Positions 7,169 to 16,741 of a stretch of DNA of 64,000 nt are shown one piece after another (position 1 is the first letter of the stretch; each line of letters begins with the position of its first letter). A program made the translations under genes and the position numbers. Below the pieces are notes generated by a model. It had not been told where the DNA came from. It did no database searches and was given only the letters and a program-made list of their open reading frames with translations. The DNA lies in NCBI GenBank assembly GCA_963802215.1, contig CAWDHQ010000001.1, positions 930,001 to 994,000 of the forward strand, in the 5' to 3' direction. This DNA is from SHZI01 sp963802215. GTDB lineage: Bacteria > Pseudomonadota > Gammaproteobacteria > Steroidobacterales > GCA-2729495.

Positions 7169-8399
7169 GTCGATCCACCGCCAGTTGCGGCGTGCCTGGC
7201 ACATTCAGCGTAGACGTCAGGGGAAGGGACTCACCCTACCCAAGCGACTGGCCGTGACAAAGACTAAGTGGCTATGGGACGCAGCCAGTCCTGTTGTCCT
7301 GATGATTGATGACCTAACAAATGCCTGGCACTCCGACTCGGGCGGGACAACCTGGGCGGACGGCGGCGACTGGGGTGGAGGGCTCGACAGTCCGCGTGGA
7401 GCGTTGGCATTCCTTGAACGAAACCTGTTGAATCAGTTTCCGGAGGCACGGACAACGTTTTTTGTTGTTGCTGGTCAGATTTCCCAATACACGCACCATC
7501 AACCATTCAGCCAGGCTCTGCCCTTGGACGCAGATAGGGCCAGTTGCGAATTCTTCAGGGGCCTCGCCCAGGACCCTCGCTTTGAACTGGCCTACCACGG
7601 CTATAACCACGGCCTCCCCGGATCGACCACCGAGGACTTTCGCCAGGAATGGCGTGCCTTCCCGTCAGTTGAAGCGGCCGTCGCACAGACGAGGCTGGGC
7701 GTCGACATCTTCCGGCGGGCAACAGGGACCACTCCCCGCGGCGGAAAGTACGGAGGCTGGGACTACAACGACCATGCTGAAGAGGCTGTTGCTGCGCTCG
7801 GATTCAAGTGGTGGTGCAGGGACTGGACGCCTCGCGACGTTTCGGGGTCCATCTCAGATGAGCAGTACGACACTTCTTACTTCGGCAATAACCTCGTTGT
7901 TGCAGTTCCAACGACCGTACATGGCCACTTCTGGGACAGCCGACAGATTGAGATACTGATAGCACAAAGGCAGATCATAAGCATTGAGGAGCACATCGCC
8001 CCGATTCGCCCGGACGGGCTTGTACAAGCACCAAACATAATCGATGACATCGCTGAGCTGCGCCGGCTATACGGGTTTCTTCGCACGCGACATGTTTGGC
8101 ACGCCACGTGCTCTGAAATCGCTTCATATGTTGCCACGCGAGACTTAGCGTTTGTGCACGATGTCACGTCTGATGGCTTCGCGATTCGCTATCTTGGAGA
8201 CGAGGGCTGCTCAGAATTGACGCTGCGCATTGACTGCTCTGCCATATGCGACAGCAGTAAATCATCAGTGCTGGTTACCCTCCCCGATGGAAGTGACCTG
8301 GACCCGAGCGCCTACAAGATCAACCCCAAGAGCAGGCGCCACCTTGTGACTGTACCCATCATGAACGGACGCTATCGTGTTACCCCACGAGCCGCGTAG
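7161..8399 (+). CDS. Polysaccharide deacetylase-like (NodB fold) protein
   Basis: The ATG at 7161 overlaps the end of the formyltransferase gene, implying coupling. The 412-residue product has the NodB-type order: PVVLMIDDLTNAW (Asp-containing first strand), TTFFVVAGQI, FELAYHGYNHG (His-x3-His metal site) and a later YGGWDYNDH segment. A C-terminal part of about 90 residues is strand-rich and may be a separate beta-domain. No signal peptide is visible; the N-terminus is basic, so the protein may act inside the cell or use an unrecognised route. Paired with a formyltransferase, it may remove an acyl group from a lipid-linked sugar before re-acylation, but that coupling is inference. Confidence 0.72.
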   Translation: MIKSIHRQLRRAWHIQRRRQGKGLTLPKRLAVTKTKWLWDAASPVVLMIDDLTNAWHSDSGGTTWADGGDWGGGLDSPRGALAFLERNLLNQFPEARTTFFVVAGQISQYTHHQPFSQALPLDADRASCEFFRGLAQDPRFELAYHGYNHGLPGSTTEDFRQEWRAFPSVEAAVAQTRLGVDIFRRATGTTPRGGKYGGWDYNDHAEEAVAALGFKWWCRDWTPRDVSGSISDEQYDTSYFGNNLVVAVPTTVHGHFWDSRQIEILIAQRQIISIEEHIAPIRPDGLVQAPNIIDDIAELRRLYGFLRTRHVWHATCSEIASYVATRDLAFVHDVTSDGFAIRYLGDEGCSELTLRIDCSAICDSSKSSVLVTLPDGSDLDPSAYKINPKSRRHLVTVPIMNGRYRVTPRAA

Positions 8400-8443
8400 C
8401 TTCCCCCACGTCCAGGCGTGCGCCACCCGGAGCTTCGACTAAC

Positions 8444-10339
8444 GTGTGCGGAATTTGCGGCAAGGTCCATCGCGACACCACAAAGCGCGCCTCGCACCGC
8501 GAAATCGATCGTATGCGTGACACAATGGTTGTCAGGGGGCCGGATGCCGCCGGAACTCACCTGGACCGGCATGTCGGCCTCGGCCACCGTCGGTTGTCGA
8601 TAATCGACCTTGAGTCCTCCAAGCAACCCATGCTGAACAGCGATCATCGTATCTGCATCACGTATAATGGAGAGATATACAATTTTCCCGAGTTACGCCG
8701 CTCACTAATCTCGCGCGGTCATACTTTTCAGACCGACGGCGACACGGAAGTTATTCTGAAGCTGTATGAGCAGTTCGGTGACGATTGTGTCAATCATCTG
8801 CGCGGGATGTTCGCCTTTGCCATCTGGGACGCCCGCAGCGACAGGCTGTTCCTCGCCAGGGACCGGATTGGAGTTAAGCCCCTCTACTACACTCTAACGG
8901 AGGACTCCTTCCTCTTCGGATCGGAACTGAAAGCGTTGCTGGCGGATGATACTTTTTCATCGTCGCGGCGAATCAATCTCTCAGCTGTTCACAGCTACCT
9001 GTCACTGCTAAGCGTACCTGATCCCGCATGTATCTACGAACGGGTATACAAGCTTCCCGCAGCACACACGCTGGTCTTCCAGAACGACAAAATCACGGTT
9101 AGCCGGTATTGGGATGTCACCTTCGAGGAACGCGATCGCTTTACTGAGACTGAGTGGTGCGAGCAGCTTCTGGAACATTTGCGGGAGGCGGTAAGAATCA
9201 GGCTGATTTCCGATGTTCCTCTGGGGGCATTCCTAAGCGGGGGAATTGACTCAAGTGCTGTGGTAGCAATGATGGCGGCCACGATGAGTCAACCGGTCAA
9301 GACGTTTTCCATCGGATTCGCCGACAGCCGCTACAATGAGGCATCCGACGCTAGCCTCGTCGCTCGCCATCTTGGCACCGACCACACGGAACTGATCCTC
9401 GCAGCAGCTGAAACTCAGTCAGTAATTCAAAAGATCTTCGCCCACTTCGACGAACCATTTGCTGACTCATCTGCCATTCCCACCTACTTTGTTTCCGAAC
9501 TCGCCCGTAGAGACGTGACCGTGGCACTCTCCGGGGACGGCGGAGATGAGCTGTTTGGGGGCTACCCCTGGCGCCAGATTAGGCCGGCATATCAGCGCGC
9601 GCTTGCTCGACTACCGACGCCTGTTCGCCGTGCGATCTCCACCGCTAGCCGGAAACTTCCGGATGGCATCCCCGGATCAAATTTCCTGAAACATTTAGAT
9701 TGGCCGTACGCGCGATACATCCTCGATGCGATGGCTGTCTTTCCCGAGCGAGACCGCAACGCACTCTACAGTCGCGAGACCCGCTCGGCGCTGAATGAGG
9801 ACGACGCTTATGCGGACAGCCTGCCCCACCTCAGCGCTTCTCCGTCGCGTCCATGGGCTTCGCGAATGATGGAGTACGACCTGAAAACCTATCTTCCCAA
9901 TGACATTCTCACCAAGGTCGATCGCATGAGTATGCTTAACTCGCTTGAGGCTCGGGAACCCCTCCTCGACCATCGACTAGTTGAATTCGCGGCACGAATC
10001 CCGGTCAATCTGAAAATTAGCGGGAACGTTTCGAAATATATACTGAAGCAGGCTATCGCCCCATACCTACCCGCCGCCGTCATGACCAAGCCAAAGCAGG
10101 GATTCAGCATTCCGTTGGATACCTGGCTTCGAGGCGATCTCAAAGAAGACGTGCTAGATACACTCTCGAGCGGCAATCGGGAGAGCATCTTCGACTCGAT
10201 TGGAATCAAAGGAGTTATCGACGACTTCTATCGAGGAAACTCACAAAGAAATCACCAGGTCTGGTCACTCTACTCGCTGGAGAAGTGGCATCAACTGGTG
10301 CATTCCCGCCCGTACCCCACCATCCGGGAAAGCCCGTGA
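8444..10339 (+). CDS. asnB: Asparagine synthase (glutamine-hydrolysing)-type amidotransferase 1
   Basis: The GTG at 8444 places Cys at position 2 (MCGICGK), the nucleophile of the class-II glutaminase domain (about residues 2-190). RGPDAAG and LGHRRLSIIDL are further glutaminase signatures. The synthetase domain has the ATP PP-loop SGGIDSS near residue 264 and SGDGGDELFGGY near 365. With 631 residues it is a standard two-domain enzyme. In polysaccharide loci such enzymes are thought to amidate uronic-acid carboxylates rather than make free asparagine; that is inference. It is the first of four paralogues in the window and overlaps the next gene by GTGA. Confidence 0.9.
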   Translation: MCGICGKVHRDTTKRASHREIDRMRDTMVVRGPDAAGTHLDRHVGLGHRRLSIIDLESSKQPMLNSDHRICITYNGEIYNFPELRRSLISRGHTFQTDGDTEVILKLYEQFGDDCVNHLRGMFAFAIWDARSDRLFLARDRIGVKPLYYTLTEDSFLFGSELKALLADDTFSSSRRINLSAVHSYLSLLSVPDPACIYERVYKLPAAHTLVFQNDKITVSRYWDVTFEERDRFTETEWCEQLLEHLREAVRIRLISDVPLGAFLSGGIDSSAVVAMMAATMSQPVKTFSIGFADSRYNEASDASLVARHLGTDHTELILAAAETQSVIQKIFAHFDEPFADSSAIPTYFVSELARRDVTVALSGDGGDELFGGYPWRQIRPAYQRALARLPTPVRRAISTASRKLPDGIPGSNFLKHLDWPYARYILDAMAVFPERDRNALYSRETRSALNEDDAYADSLPHLSASPSRPWASRMMEYDLKTYLPNDILTKVDRMSMLNSLEAREPLLDHRLVEFAARIPVNLKISGNVSKYILKQAIAPYLPAAVMTKPKQGFSIPLDTWLRGDLKEDVLDTLSSGNRESIFDSIGIKGVIDDFYRGNSQRNHQVWSLYSLEKWHQLVHSRPYPTIRESP

Positions 10340-11223
10340 CGGTTGTCAGCGTTGTCATACCCACCTACAACGCGCGAGCATACCTCGCCGAAACTCTTGC
10401 ATCCGTGCGAGACCAGACACTGCGGGATATTGATGTTTTGCTGGTCGACGATGGTTCAACCGACGATACAGTGCAGCTCGCAATAGATTTCGCTGCCTCA
10501 CTTGACCTTAAAATAATTGCACAGGCAAATGCGGGACCCGCAGCCGCTCGAAATGCCGGCATCAAAGCGTCACGTGGGCGATACTGCGCGTTCATAGATT
10601 CCGATGACACAATGCATAAGACCCGCCTCGCTGATCAAGTCGCATTGCTTGAGACGGATCCCACGCTTGGCCTAGTCTACTCAGACCTCGAGACCTTCGA
10701 TGAAAGCGGAACTATCCATTCCACGCGACGCGCCTTCTCGAGTCCACAACAGGGAATGGTCCTGAATCATCTCCTCCTGGACAACTTCATTACCACCTCT
10801 ACCGTCATGGCCCCAAAGGAGACACTGATCGAGGCCGGCCTCTTCGATTCGCGACGGAGGGTGTCGGAGGACTTTGATCTTTGGTTGCGCATTGCATGCC
10901 GCTGGAAGATTGGTTTTATCGATCGCCCGCTTGTCCGATATAGACGGCGTCCGGGAAGCCTGTCTGAGGACAAACTGCGGACAGGCCAGTCGGCGCTCGA
11001 CGTCGTCGAATCATTCTGGAAGGCCAATCCAGACTATGCGCGCCTCCACCCGGACCTGGTCCGTCGTTCGGTGGCGCGACACCTGCTAGCCGCTGGCGCA
11101 GCCGCGGTCACGCAACGACGAAAGTGGCTGGCCCTATCCTATTTGGCGAGAGCACTTCCGCTTGAGGCTGGGAACGTGAATACCTGGAAGTGGCTCATCA
11201 AGGCCGCGCTCCCAAACACATGA
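10336..11223 (+). CDS. Glycosyltransferase family 2
   Basis: A GTG at 10336 overlapping the preceding stop (GTGA) starts directly at the GT-A core: VVSVVIPTYNARAYL. LLVDDGSTDDT (donor nucleotide binding), CAFIDSDD (metal-binding DxD equivalent) and VSEDFDLWLRIA (catalytic-base region) are all present. The product is 295 residues with a helical tail and no membrane segment, as expected for a cytoplasmic enzyme extending a lipid-linked repeat unit. Donor and acceptor are unknown. It is translationally coupled to the amidotransferase before it and the GT4 after it. Confidence 0.88.
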   Translation: MTVVSVVIPTYNARAYLAETLASVRDQTLRDIDVLLVDDGSTDDTVQLAIDFAASLDLKIIAQANAGPAAARNAGIKASRGRYCAFIDSDDTMHKTRLADQVALLETDPTLGLVYSDLETFDESGTIHSTRRAFSSPQQGMVLNHLLLDNFITTSTVMAPKETLIEAGLFDSRRRVSEDFDLWLRIACRWKIGFIDRPLVRYRRRPGSLSEDKLRTGQSALDVVESFWKANPDYARLHPDLVRRSVARHLLAAGAAAVTQRRKWLALSYLARALPLEAGNVNTWKWLIKAALPNT

Positions 11224-12359
11224 GCCGAAAGCTGCGGCTGCTGCATATTGGCAATGGCAGGGCATTCAAGATCCAGGCGATTGTTGATGGCCTCGCGGCC
11301 AGGGGACACGAGATTCACATGGTCCCCATTCCCGCCGGCCAGGGTGGCTTCGACGGAGTTACCAACCATAATATCGGTAACTCACCGATGCCGGGCCGAG
11401 CCAAGGTTCTTCATCGGTTCTGGTCTCTCAGAGCATTGGTCACGCGATTGCGGCCGGACATTGTTCATGCTCACAATGCCTGGGGCCCAGGTTGGTATGG
11501 GGCGGCGACCGGAAAGCATCCGCTGGTCATCCATGCCTATGGCGGCGACCTCCTTCCCGAACAATGCGCCGGCCGACCGGCCATGCAACGCTACCTAACG
11601 TCCTGGGCGTGCCGAGCCGCTGATCGGATAATTGTCACAGGACAGCATATGATCAATGCATGTACCGCATTGGGAATCGATCCACGCCGAGTTGTACTCC
11701 TGCCACGCGGCGTGGATCTCAGCAGGTATCGCCCCGGCCTGGACGTCACCAGCCTCCGCAACAAACTCGGAATCCGCGACTCTGGCCCAGTCATTCTTAG
11801 TCCTCGCTACCAAGTCGACGAGGACCTCTACAACCTGGACATTGTCATCGACGCCGTAGCGGAGGTGCTAAAGTCCCTGCCAAGAGCCATCTGCCTTCAG
11901 ATGTACGATGCGGACAGGAGTCGTGGCGCTGCTCGCCTCCGAGATCTTGCCACTTCTCGCGGGCTGAGTGATAGCTACAAGCTCATTCCGAGCGTCACCA
12001 ACTCGTCCATGCCTCTCTACTACAATTTGGCGGACGTCGCCATATCGGTGCCTTCGTCCGATGGATTCCCGGTCACCGTTCTGGAGGCATCAGCCTGCGG
12101 ATGCCCACTGATCGTAAGCGACCTCCCATACTGCAAGGAATGGTTCTCACAGCGTGACAACGGGATAGTCGTTGGCGTAAGGGACAAAGACGCCCTTGCG
12201 AAAGCCATTATTGAGGTGTGCACCAACACGACACTCAGCCAACACCTTGCAACGACTAGCCGCCTGAAGGTCCGGAACACCGCGGACTACGAGCGATGCA
12301 TGGACCAACTTGAGGCCCTCTACATAAGCCTCCTGGATCACCCGGACGCCTTCGAATAA
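11220..12359 (+). CDS. Glycosyltransferase family 4
   Basis: The ATG at 11220 overlaps the stop of the GT2 gene (ATGA). The 379-residue protein begins KLRLLHIGNGRAFKIQAIVDGLAARGHEIHMV, a GT-B N-terminal fold. The C-terminal donor domain has DGFPVTVLEASACGCP, the Glu-rich nucleotide-sugar site of GT4 enzymes. VHAHNAWGPGWYG marks the acceptor domain. It likely adds one sugar to the repeat unit in the cytoplasm. It ends the first coupled trio (amidotransferase-GT2-GT4); a 168-base gap with a hairpin follows. Confidence 0.88.
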   Translation: MSRKLRLLHIGNGRAFKIQAIVDGLAARGHEIHMVPIPAGQGGFDGVTNHNIGNSPMPGRAKVLHRFWSLRALVTRLRPDIVHAHNAWGPGWYGAATGKHPLVIHAYGGDLLPEQCAGRPAMQRYLTSWACRAADRIIVTGQHMINACTALGIDPRRVVLLPRGVDLSRYRPGLDVTSLRNKLGIRDSGPVILSPRYQVDEDLYNLDIVIDAVAEVLKSLPRAICLQMYDADRSRGAARLRDLATSRGLSDSYKLIPSVTNSSMPLYYNLADVAISVPSSDGFPVTVLEASACGCPLIVSDLPYCKEWFSQRDNGIVVGVRDKDALAKAIIEVCTNTTLSQHLATTSRLKVRNTADYERCMDQLEALYISLLDHPDAFE

Positions 12360-12409
12360 AGTTCATGGGATGATCTTCGCCCCGGACCTTGGCTGTAGCC
12401 AGCAGTGGC

Positions 12410-12425
12410 CTCTCCTTCTGGAGAG
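12410..12425 (+). terminator. Small hairpin downstream of the first assembly operon
   Basis: CTCTCC-TTCT-GGAGAG is a perfect 6-bp stem with a 4-base loop, 50 bases after the GT4 stop and about 100 bases before the next amidotransferase. It lacks a T-run and is best taken as a possible weak terminator or processing site. Confidence 0.3.
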
Positions 12426-12527
12426 TAGACGCTCTCCTGCCAAAGTGAATCCCCGCCCACCTCTGGGCGAGCCGCCTGAACGAACAGCTCGCACGACATT
12501 TATCACACTGGTGGAGACGGATTAGAC

Positions 12528-14396
12528 GTGTGCGGAATCAATGGGCAATTCAACTTTGATGGCCGTCCAGTACAACTGACCAACATCGAGAGCATGCGCG
12601 ATGTCATGTTTCATCGCGGTCCAGACGATGCGGGCGCATTCGTAGATGGAGGAGTAGGCCTGGGTCACCGGCGCCTATCCATCATCGACCTATCCGGCGG
12701 TCATCAGCCCATAAGTAATGAAGATGGATCTATCACCGTAGTCTTCAACGGCGAGATCTACAACTTTAACGAACTCCGCGACGGCCTATTAGCTCGAGGA
12801 CACACGCTCACGACGCGAACAGATACAGAAGTAATTGTTCACCTATACGAGGAGCTCGGCGCAGAGTGTGTGCAACACTTTCGCGGAATGTTCGCCTTTG
12901 CGCTTTGGGATGCACGATCCCGTCAGCTGCTGCTGGCTCGCGACCGACTTGGCGTAAAGCCCCTCTACTATGCCCAGTCAGGCGCTTCGCTACTATTTGC
13001 CTCCGAGATAAAGGCCATCCTCAAATGCGACGGATGGAATCCGCAGGTGGATTCTGTCGGTTTGCGCCGCTATCTCTCGTATCGACACACCTACGGCGAC
13101 AACACGCTGTTCAAAGGCATTCTCCAGCTACCCCCAGGGCACTATCTGAAGGCCGACTTCCGCGGCACCACCTTGCATCGCTACTGGGACGTGCCAACTC
13201 GAGACGACGGACCCCCCACCGGCCGCTCGCCGGATGAGTTTATGGCCCTTCTGGAGCAGGCCGTTAAGCTCCGCATGATAGCCGATGTACCAATCGGGGC
13301 CTTTCTCTCAGGGGGACTCGATTCCAGCGTTGTGACAGCGCTGATGGCGCGACATACAAACCGCGTACGCACATTCTCCATTGGGTTCGAACCCAGCGCC
13401 GAAAGTGAACTCCATTGGGCGAAGCGCGTCGCTGACCACGCCGGAACACAACATCACGAGTTCGTGCAGGGATCAGCAGATTTCTTCTCGCTACTCCGGC
13501 GATTGATCTGGCATCACGACGAACCGCTAATGTTTCCCGCCAGCATCCCCTTATACTTGTTGTCCCGAGAGTCAAAGCGCGTCGCTACAGTAATGTTGGC
13601 TGGCGAGGGCGCGGACGAACTCCTGGCTGGATATGATTCCAACGTTCGGACCTATTGGCTGGCCCGCGCCCGCTCCTTGCTGCCGGGAGTCGTCACCAGG
13701 TTTATCGCCCAATTGCCGCTATCCGGCCGTCTTTCAGCGATGGCCGCGCGCTTGTCGCTGAACGACATCCAGCTGATTTCAGGGACATTTCGACTTGCCA
13801 ACAGCGACGCCCTGGTTCGCGCATGCAGGATGTCATTGCCCGACAGCGAGCAGGATGACATGTCCCTATTCCGGGAAGTGGGAATATCCTCTTACAGGGG
13901 AAGCTTCCTTGATCGCCTGCTCTACTTCCAGCTCAAGACATATCTTGTCGGACTGCTTATGAAGCAGGACAAAATGAGCATGGCGGCGTCGATCGAGACG
14001 CGAGTGCCCTATCTCGACCACAAACTGGTTGAATTGGCGTTCTCACTTCCTGATGCCTCCAAGGTGCATCTAGGTATCGGAAAGCACCTGTTAAAGAAAT
14101 CCAGTCGCGGCTTGATTCCCAACGACATCATCGATCGTCCAAAACAGGGCTTTCCCGTCCCAATTGCCGATTGGTTCAGAGAGCGAGGCAATCCATTTCT
14201 CGACGTACTGCTTGATCCAAGCTCACTACGAGATGGGCTACTGGACGCGTCCTATGTACGCGCGCGTGTGGAGCACTTTCTGCGAGGCGGCAATACATCG
14301 ATCGAGATCTGGGCATTGCTGAATCTTGAGCTCTGGCGGCGTGAGTTTCTGACCAACGGTTCCGACGTGCCCGTAGCACGATTTTCGCAGTCATAG
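12528..14396 (+). CDS. asnB: Asparagine synthase-type amidotransferase 2
   Basis: GTG at 12528 again gives MCGI with the Cys2 nucleophile; GGAGA lies about 10 bases upstream. The glutaminase part has HRGPDDAG and LGHRRLSIIDLSGG. The synthetase part has SGGLDSS near residue 261 and AGEGADELLAGYD near 360, matching the AsnB family, in 622 residues. The GAGAD variant of the second loop differs from GDGGD in the 8444 paralogue, so the two are not a recent duplication. It probably amidates a sugar acid in the polysaccharide (inference). Two bases separate it from the heparinase-like gene. Confidence 0.9.
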   Translation: MCGINGQFNFDGRPVQLTNIESMRDVMFHRGPDDAGAFVDGGVGLGHRRLSIIDLSGGHQPISNEDGSITVVFNGEIYNFNELRDGLLARGHTLTTRTDTEVIVHLYEELGAECVQHFRGMFAFALWDARSRQLLLARDRLGVKPLYYAQSGASLLFASEIKAILKCDGWNPQVDSVGLRRYLSYRHTYGDNTLFKGILQLPPGHYLKADFRGTTLHRYWDVPTRDDGPPTGRSPDEFMALLEQAVKLRMIADVPIGAFLSGGLDSSVVTALMARHTNRVRTFSIGFEPSAESELHWAKRVADHAGTQHHEFVQGSADFFSLLRRLIWHHDEPLMFPASIPLYLLSRESKRVATVMLAGEGADELLAGYDSNVRTYWLARARSLLPGVVTRFIAQLPLSGRLSAMAARLSLNDIQLISGTFRLANSDALVRACRMSLPDSEQDDMSLFREVGISSYRGSFLDRLLYFQLKTYLVGLLMKQDKMSMAASIETRVPYLDHKLVELAFSLPDASKVHLGIGKHLLKKSSRGLIPNDIIDRPKQGFPVPIADWFRERGNPFLDVLLDPSSLRDGLLDASYVRARVEHFLRGGNTSIEIWALLNLELWRREFLTNGSDVPVARFSQS

Positions 14397-14398
14397 CA

Positions 14399-16741
14399 AT
14401 GCACTTCTCTAAGAGCGTTACCCAGTTGTCCGCCCGGATCCAGAGGCGGCTGCGCGCCATGACTACGCTCTTTTTGTTTCGAGTTGGATTGCCGACTCTC
14501 TCGCCTGGCCCAGCCCAGGTGTCAGGGCGGTTTCGCCATCCAATTGACATTTCTCGCAAGGCACACCTGATTGCGCGCTACCGCGCGCTTCCGGCAGACC
14601 ACCAACGGGAGATTCAAGAGGCCGATCAACTTCGCGCACATCGCTTTCGATTACTTGGCCACGCCATGAATCATGGACCCTCAATAGCGTGGTCTCAGGA
14701 TCCAGTAACAAGAGCAGACTGGAGCCGTGACTTCTCACCTCGGATTCCATATCGGGGCCCTAAACGACTGGGCGACATTAAATTGCCGTGGGAACTCAGT
14801 AAACATCAGTACTTTTTCACTCTCGGAAAGGCTGCATGGTTGACCGGGGATTTTGGATATGCTCGTGAGATTGTGAATCAGATTGATCACTGGATATCGG
14901 ACAACCCATGTCATCGCGGTATTCATTGGATCAGCGCCCTCGAAAGCGGGATGCGCGTCATGTCCTGGATACTTACGTATCCGTTCTACGTCGAAAACTG
15001 CGAGGACACCTTTCGGAAACGCCTGTGTCATTCCATCGCACAGCACCTCTTGTTTGTCGAGAGAAATCTCTCGACCGGCACTTTTGCGAATACGCACCTA
15101 GTCGGCGAGGCGGCGGCGCTCGCGCTTGGTGGTCTTTTCCTGGACTGCCGGCATAGCCCCAGGTGGGTGGCCAAGGGACTTCGCCATCTCAATGAACAGA
15201 TTGAGCTCCAGGTCAGAACCGATGGGTTTCACGTCGAGCAAAGCATCGCGTATCACCGATTCTTCCTTGATCTCTACTACCTGGTGGATGCAGTACTCGG
15301 AGCAAACGGACTGTCCCTGCCCACACGGACACGGGAGACAATGGAACTGATGACGGCCGCTCTTATGGATCTTCTATTCCCAGATGGCACGTCACCAAAC
15401 GTTGGAGATTGCGATGACGCGCGTGGCATCTGGTGCAGAGCTGATTGCCCCCAGGACTACCGTTCATTGCTGGCATTAGGCGCCATGCGCTTCGCGCGCG
15501 GCGACTTCAAATCCCTAGCAGGCGGGACGCCGGAAGAGTTGCTTTGGCTGTATGGAGAGAGGGGTCTGGACAGCTACGAGGCGTTGCCATGCGCACCGCC
15601 GAACCATACATCTGCAGGATATACCGATTGCGGCTACTTCGTGATGAGGTCCGGTTGGGCTACTACCGACTCGATGATGATTTTTGATTGCGGCCCCCTC
15701 GGTCATGGACCAGCAGGACACGGCCACGCGGATGCATTGAGCGTCGCTCTATACGTTCATGGCCATACCTTCCTCGTTGATTCAGGAACTTACTCCTACA
15801 ATCTTGACTACCGCTGGCGCGATGCGTTTCGCTCTACCCGCGCACACAATACAGTGACAGTGGATGGCCTGGATCAATCTGCCATGCAGGATCGCATGTC
15901 CTGGTCAACGTTCGCGAGAGCGAAGGCGCTTCGGTTTGTCACCAGCGCCTTGCTCGATTTTGTAGACGGACAGCATGACGGCTATCAGCGACTAGCTGAT
16001 CCCGTTAACCACAGGCGGGTTGTCTTTTTTCTTAAACCTGATGCGTGGCTGATCTGGGACGAGCTCGATTCCCAGTTCAATCATGACATTGAGTGGCGGT
16101 GGCATTTTCCGCCTGGCTTCAATATCGAGAGCAACCCGACTGGCAACGGTTTCATCTGCAACTCTCCGCAAGGAGATCGATTGCAGGCGTGGATCCTTGC
16201 CCAAGGGCAATGCGTGACACCCAGATCTAATGGTGGTGCTAGCGCTGCTAGTGAGTCGTGGCATTCACCACAATACGGTATCCGACTCGCTGCACCGGCC
16301 GTATCGATTCAACAGAACTCAAAGTCCCGTTGTTCACTGTTCACGTCTTTCTCGAGTTCGGACACGATCGCTCCCCTTACCTCAGAAGGTCGGGGAGATT
16401 TCAGTATCACGCTTAGCGAGAAATCCGGCCAAATCCGAACCGTGTATTACCGATATGAGTCAGGCTGCCCCGCACCGAAGTGCATCGATGAGGCAATATT
16501 TGATGGCGTATTGCTATATCGGCGCAGATGCCCGTCAAACGTTGGCTCAGTGCTGGCGACAGACTTTCGCGTGCTATCGATTCCGGGACTCATCGAGGTC
16601 GAGTCGGCCACGGCTGTAGAGTCACTGATACTTGATCAGTCCTCCTGTCAGCTAACGCTAGTCAGTGGAGATGCCGGGCAGGTGACAATGAAAGCCCGAG
16701 ATGGCATCGGGCTTTACATAAATGGCCAGCAGTATTATTGA
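14399..16741 (+). CDS. Heparinase II/III family protein (putative polysaccharide lyase)
   Basis: A 780-residue protein with the two-part architecture of the heparinase II/III family. An alpha-helical toroid (about residues 60-380) includes WELSKHQYFFTLGKAAW and FANTHLVGEAAALALGGLF. A beta-rich C-terminal part starts near 400 and includes MRSGWATTDSMMIFDCGPLGHGPAGHGHADALS and LVDSGTYSYN, where the His and Tyr candidates lie. Family enzymes cleave uronic-acid glycans by elimination. No clear signal peptide is seen. In glycan clusters such proteins may edit or depolymerise the product, or act as a transferase-like partner. The last codons overlap the convergent gene by 7 bases and contain a terminator-like hairpin. 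Confidence 0.87.
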   Translation: MHFSKSVTQLSARIQRRLRAMTTLFLFRVGLPTLSPGPAQVSGRFRHPIDISRKAHLIARYRALPADHQREIQEADQLRAHRFRLLGHAMNHGPSIAWSQDPVTRADWSRDFSPRIPYRGPKRLGDIKLPWELSKHQYFFTLGKAAWLTGDFGYAREIVNQIDHWISDNPCHRGIHWISALESGMRVMSWILTYPFYVENCEDTFRKRLCHSIAQHLLFVERNLSTGTFANTHLVGEAAALALGGLFLDCRHSPRWVAKGLRHLNEQIELQVRTDGFHVEQSIAYHRFFLDLYYLVDAVLGANGLSLPTRTRETMELMTAALMDLLFPDGTSPNVGDCDDARGIWCRADCPQDYRSLLALGAMRFARGDFKSLAGGTPEELLWLYGERGLDSYEALPCAPPNHTSAGYTDCGYFVMRSGWATTDSMMIFDCGPLGHGPAGHGHADALSVALYVHGHTFLVDSGTYSYNLDYRWRDAFRSTRAHNTVTVDGLDQSAMQDRMSWSTFARAKALRFVTSALLDFVDGQHDGYQRLADPVNHRRVVFFLKPDAWLIWDELDSQFNHDIEWRWHFPPGFNIESNPTGNGFICNSPQGDRLQAWILAQGQCVTPRSNGGASAASESWHSPQYGIRLAAPAVSIQQNSKSRCSLFTSFSSSDTIAPLTSEGRGDFSITLSEKSGQIRTVYYRYESGCPAPKCIDEAIFDGVLLYRRRCPSNVGSVLATDFRVLSIPGLIEVESATAVESLILDQSSCQLTLVSGDAGQVTMKARDGIGLYINGQQYY
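16691..16715. terminator. Bidirectional terminator-like hairpin inside the end of the heparinase-like gene
   Basis: AAAGCCCGA (16691-16699) and TCGGGCTTT (16707-16715) are a perfect 9-bp inverted repeat with a 7-base loop, flanked by A and T runs on either strand, the form of many intrinsic terminators. It lies inside the last codons of the heparinase-like gene, 26 bases before its end, and just past the end of the convergent beta-helix gene. It could serve both transcripts. Confidence 0.6.

Noticed and set aside
8444..10339. One of the AsnB-like genes being a lasso-peptide cyclase paired with the PqqD-like gene.
   Set aside because: All four copies keep the Cys2 glutaminase domain and lie with glycosyltransferases. 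There is no B2-type leader peptidase, and none of them is next to the PqqD gene.
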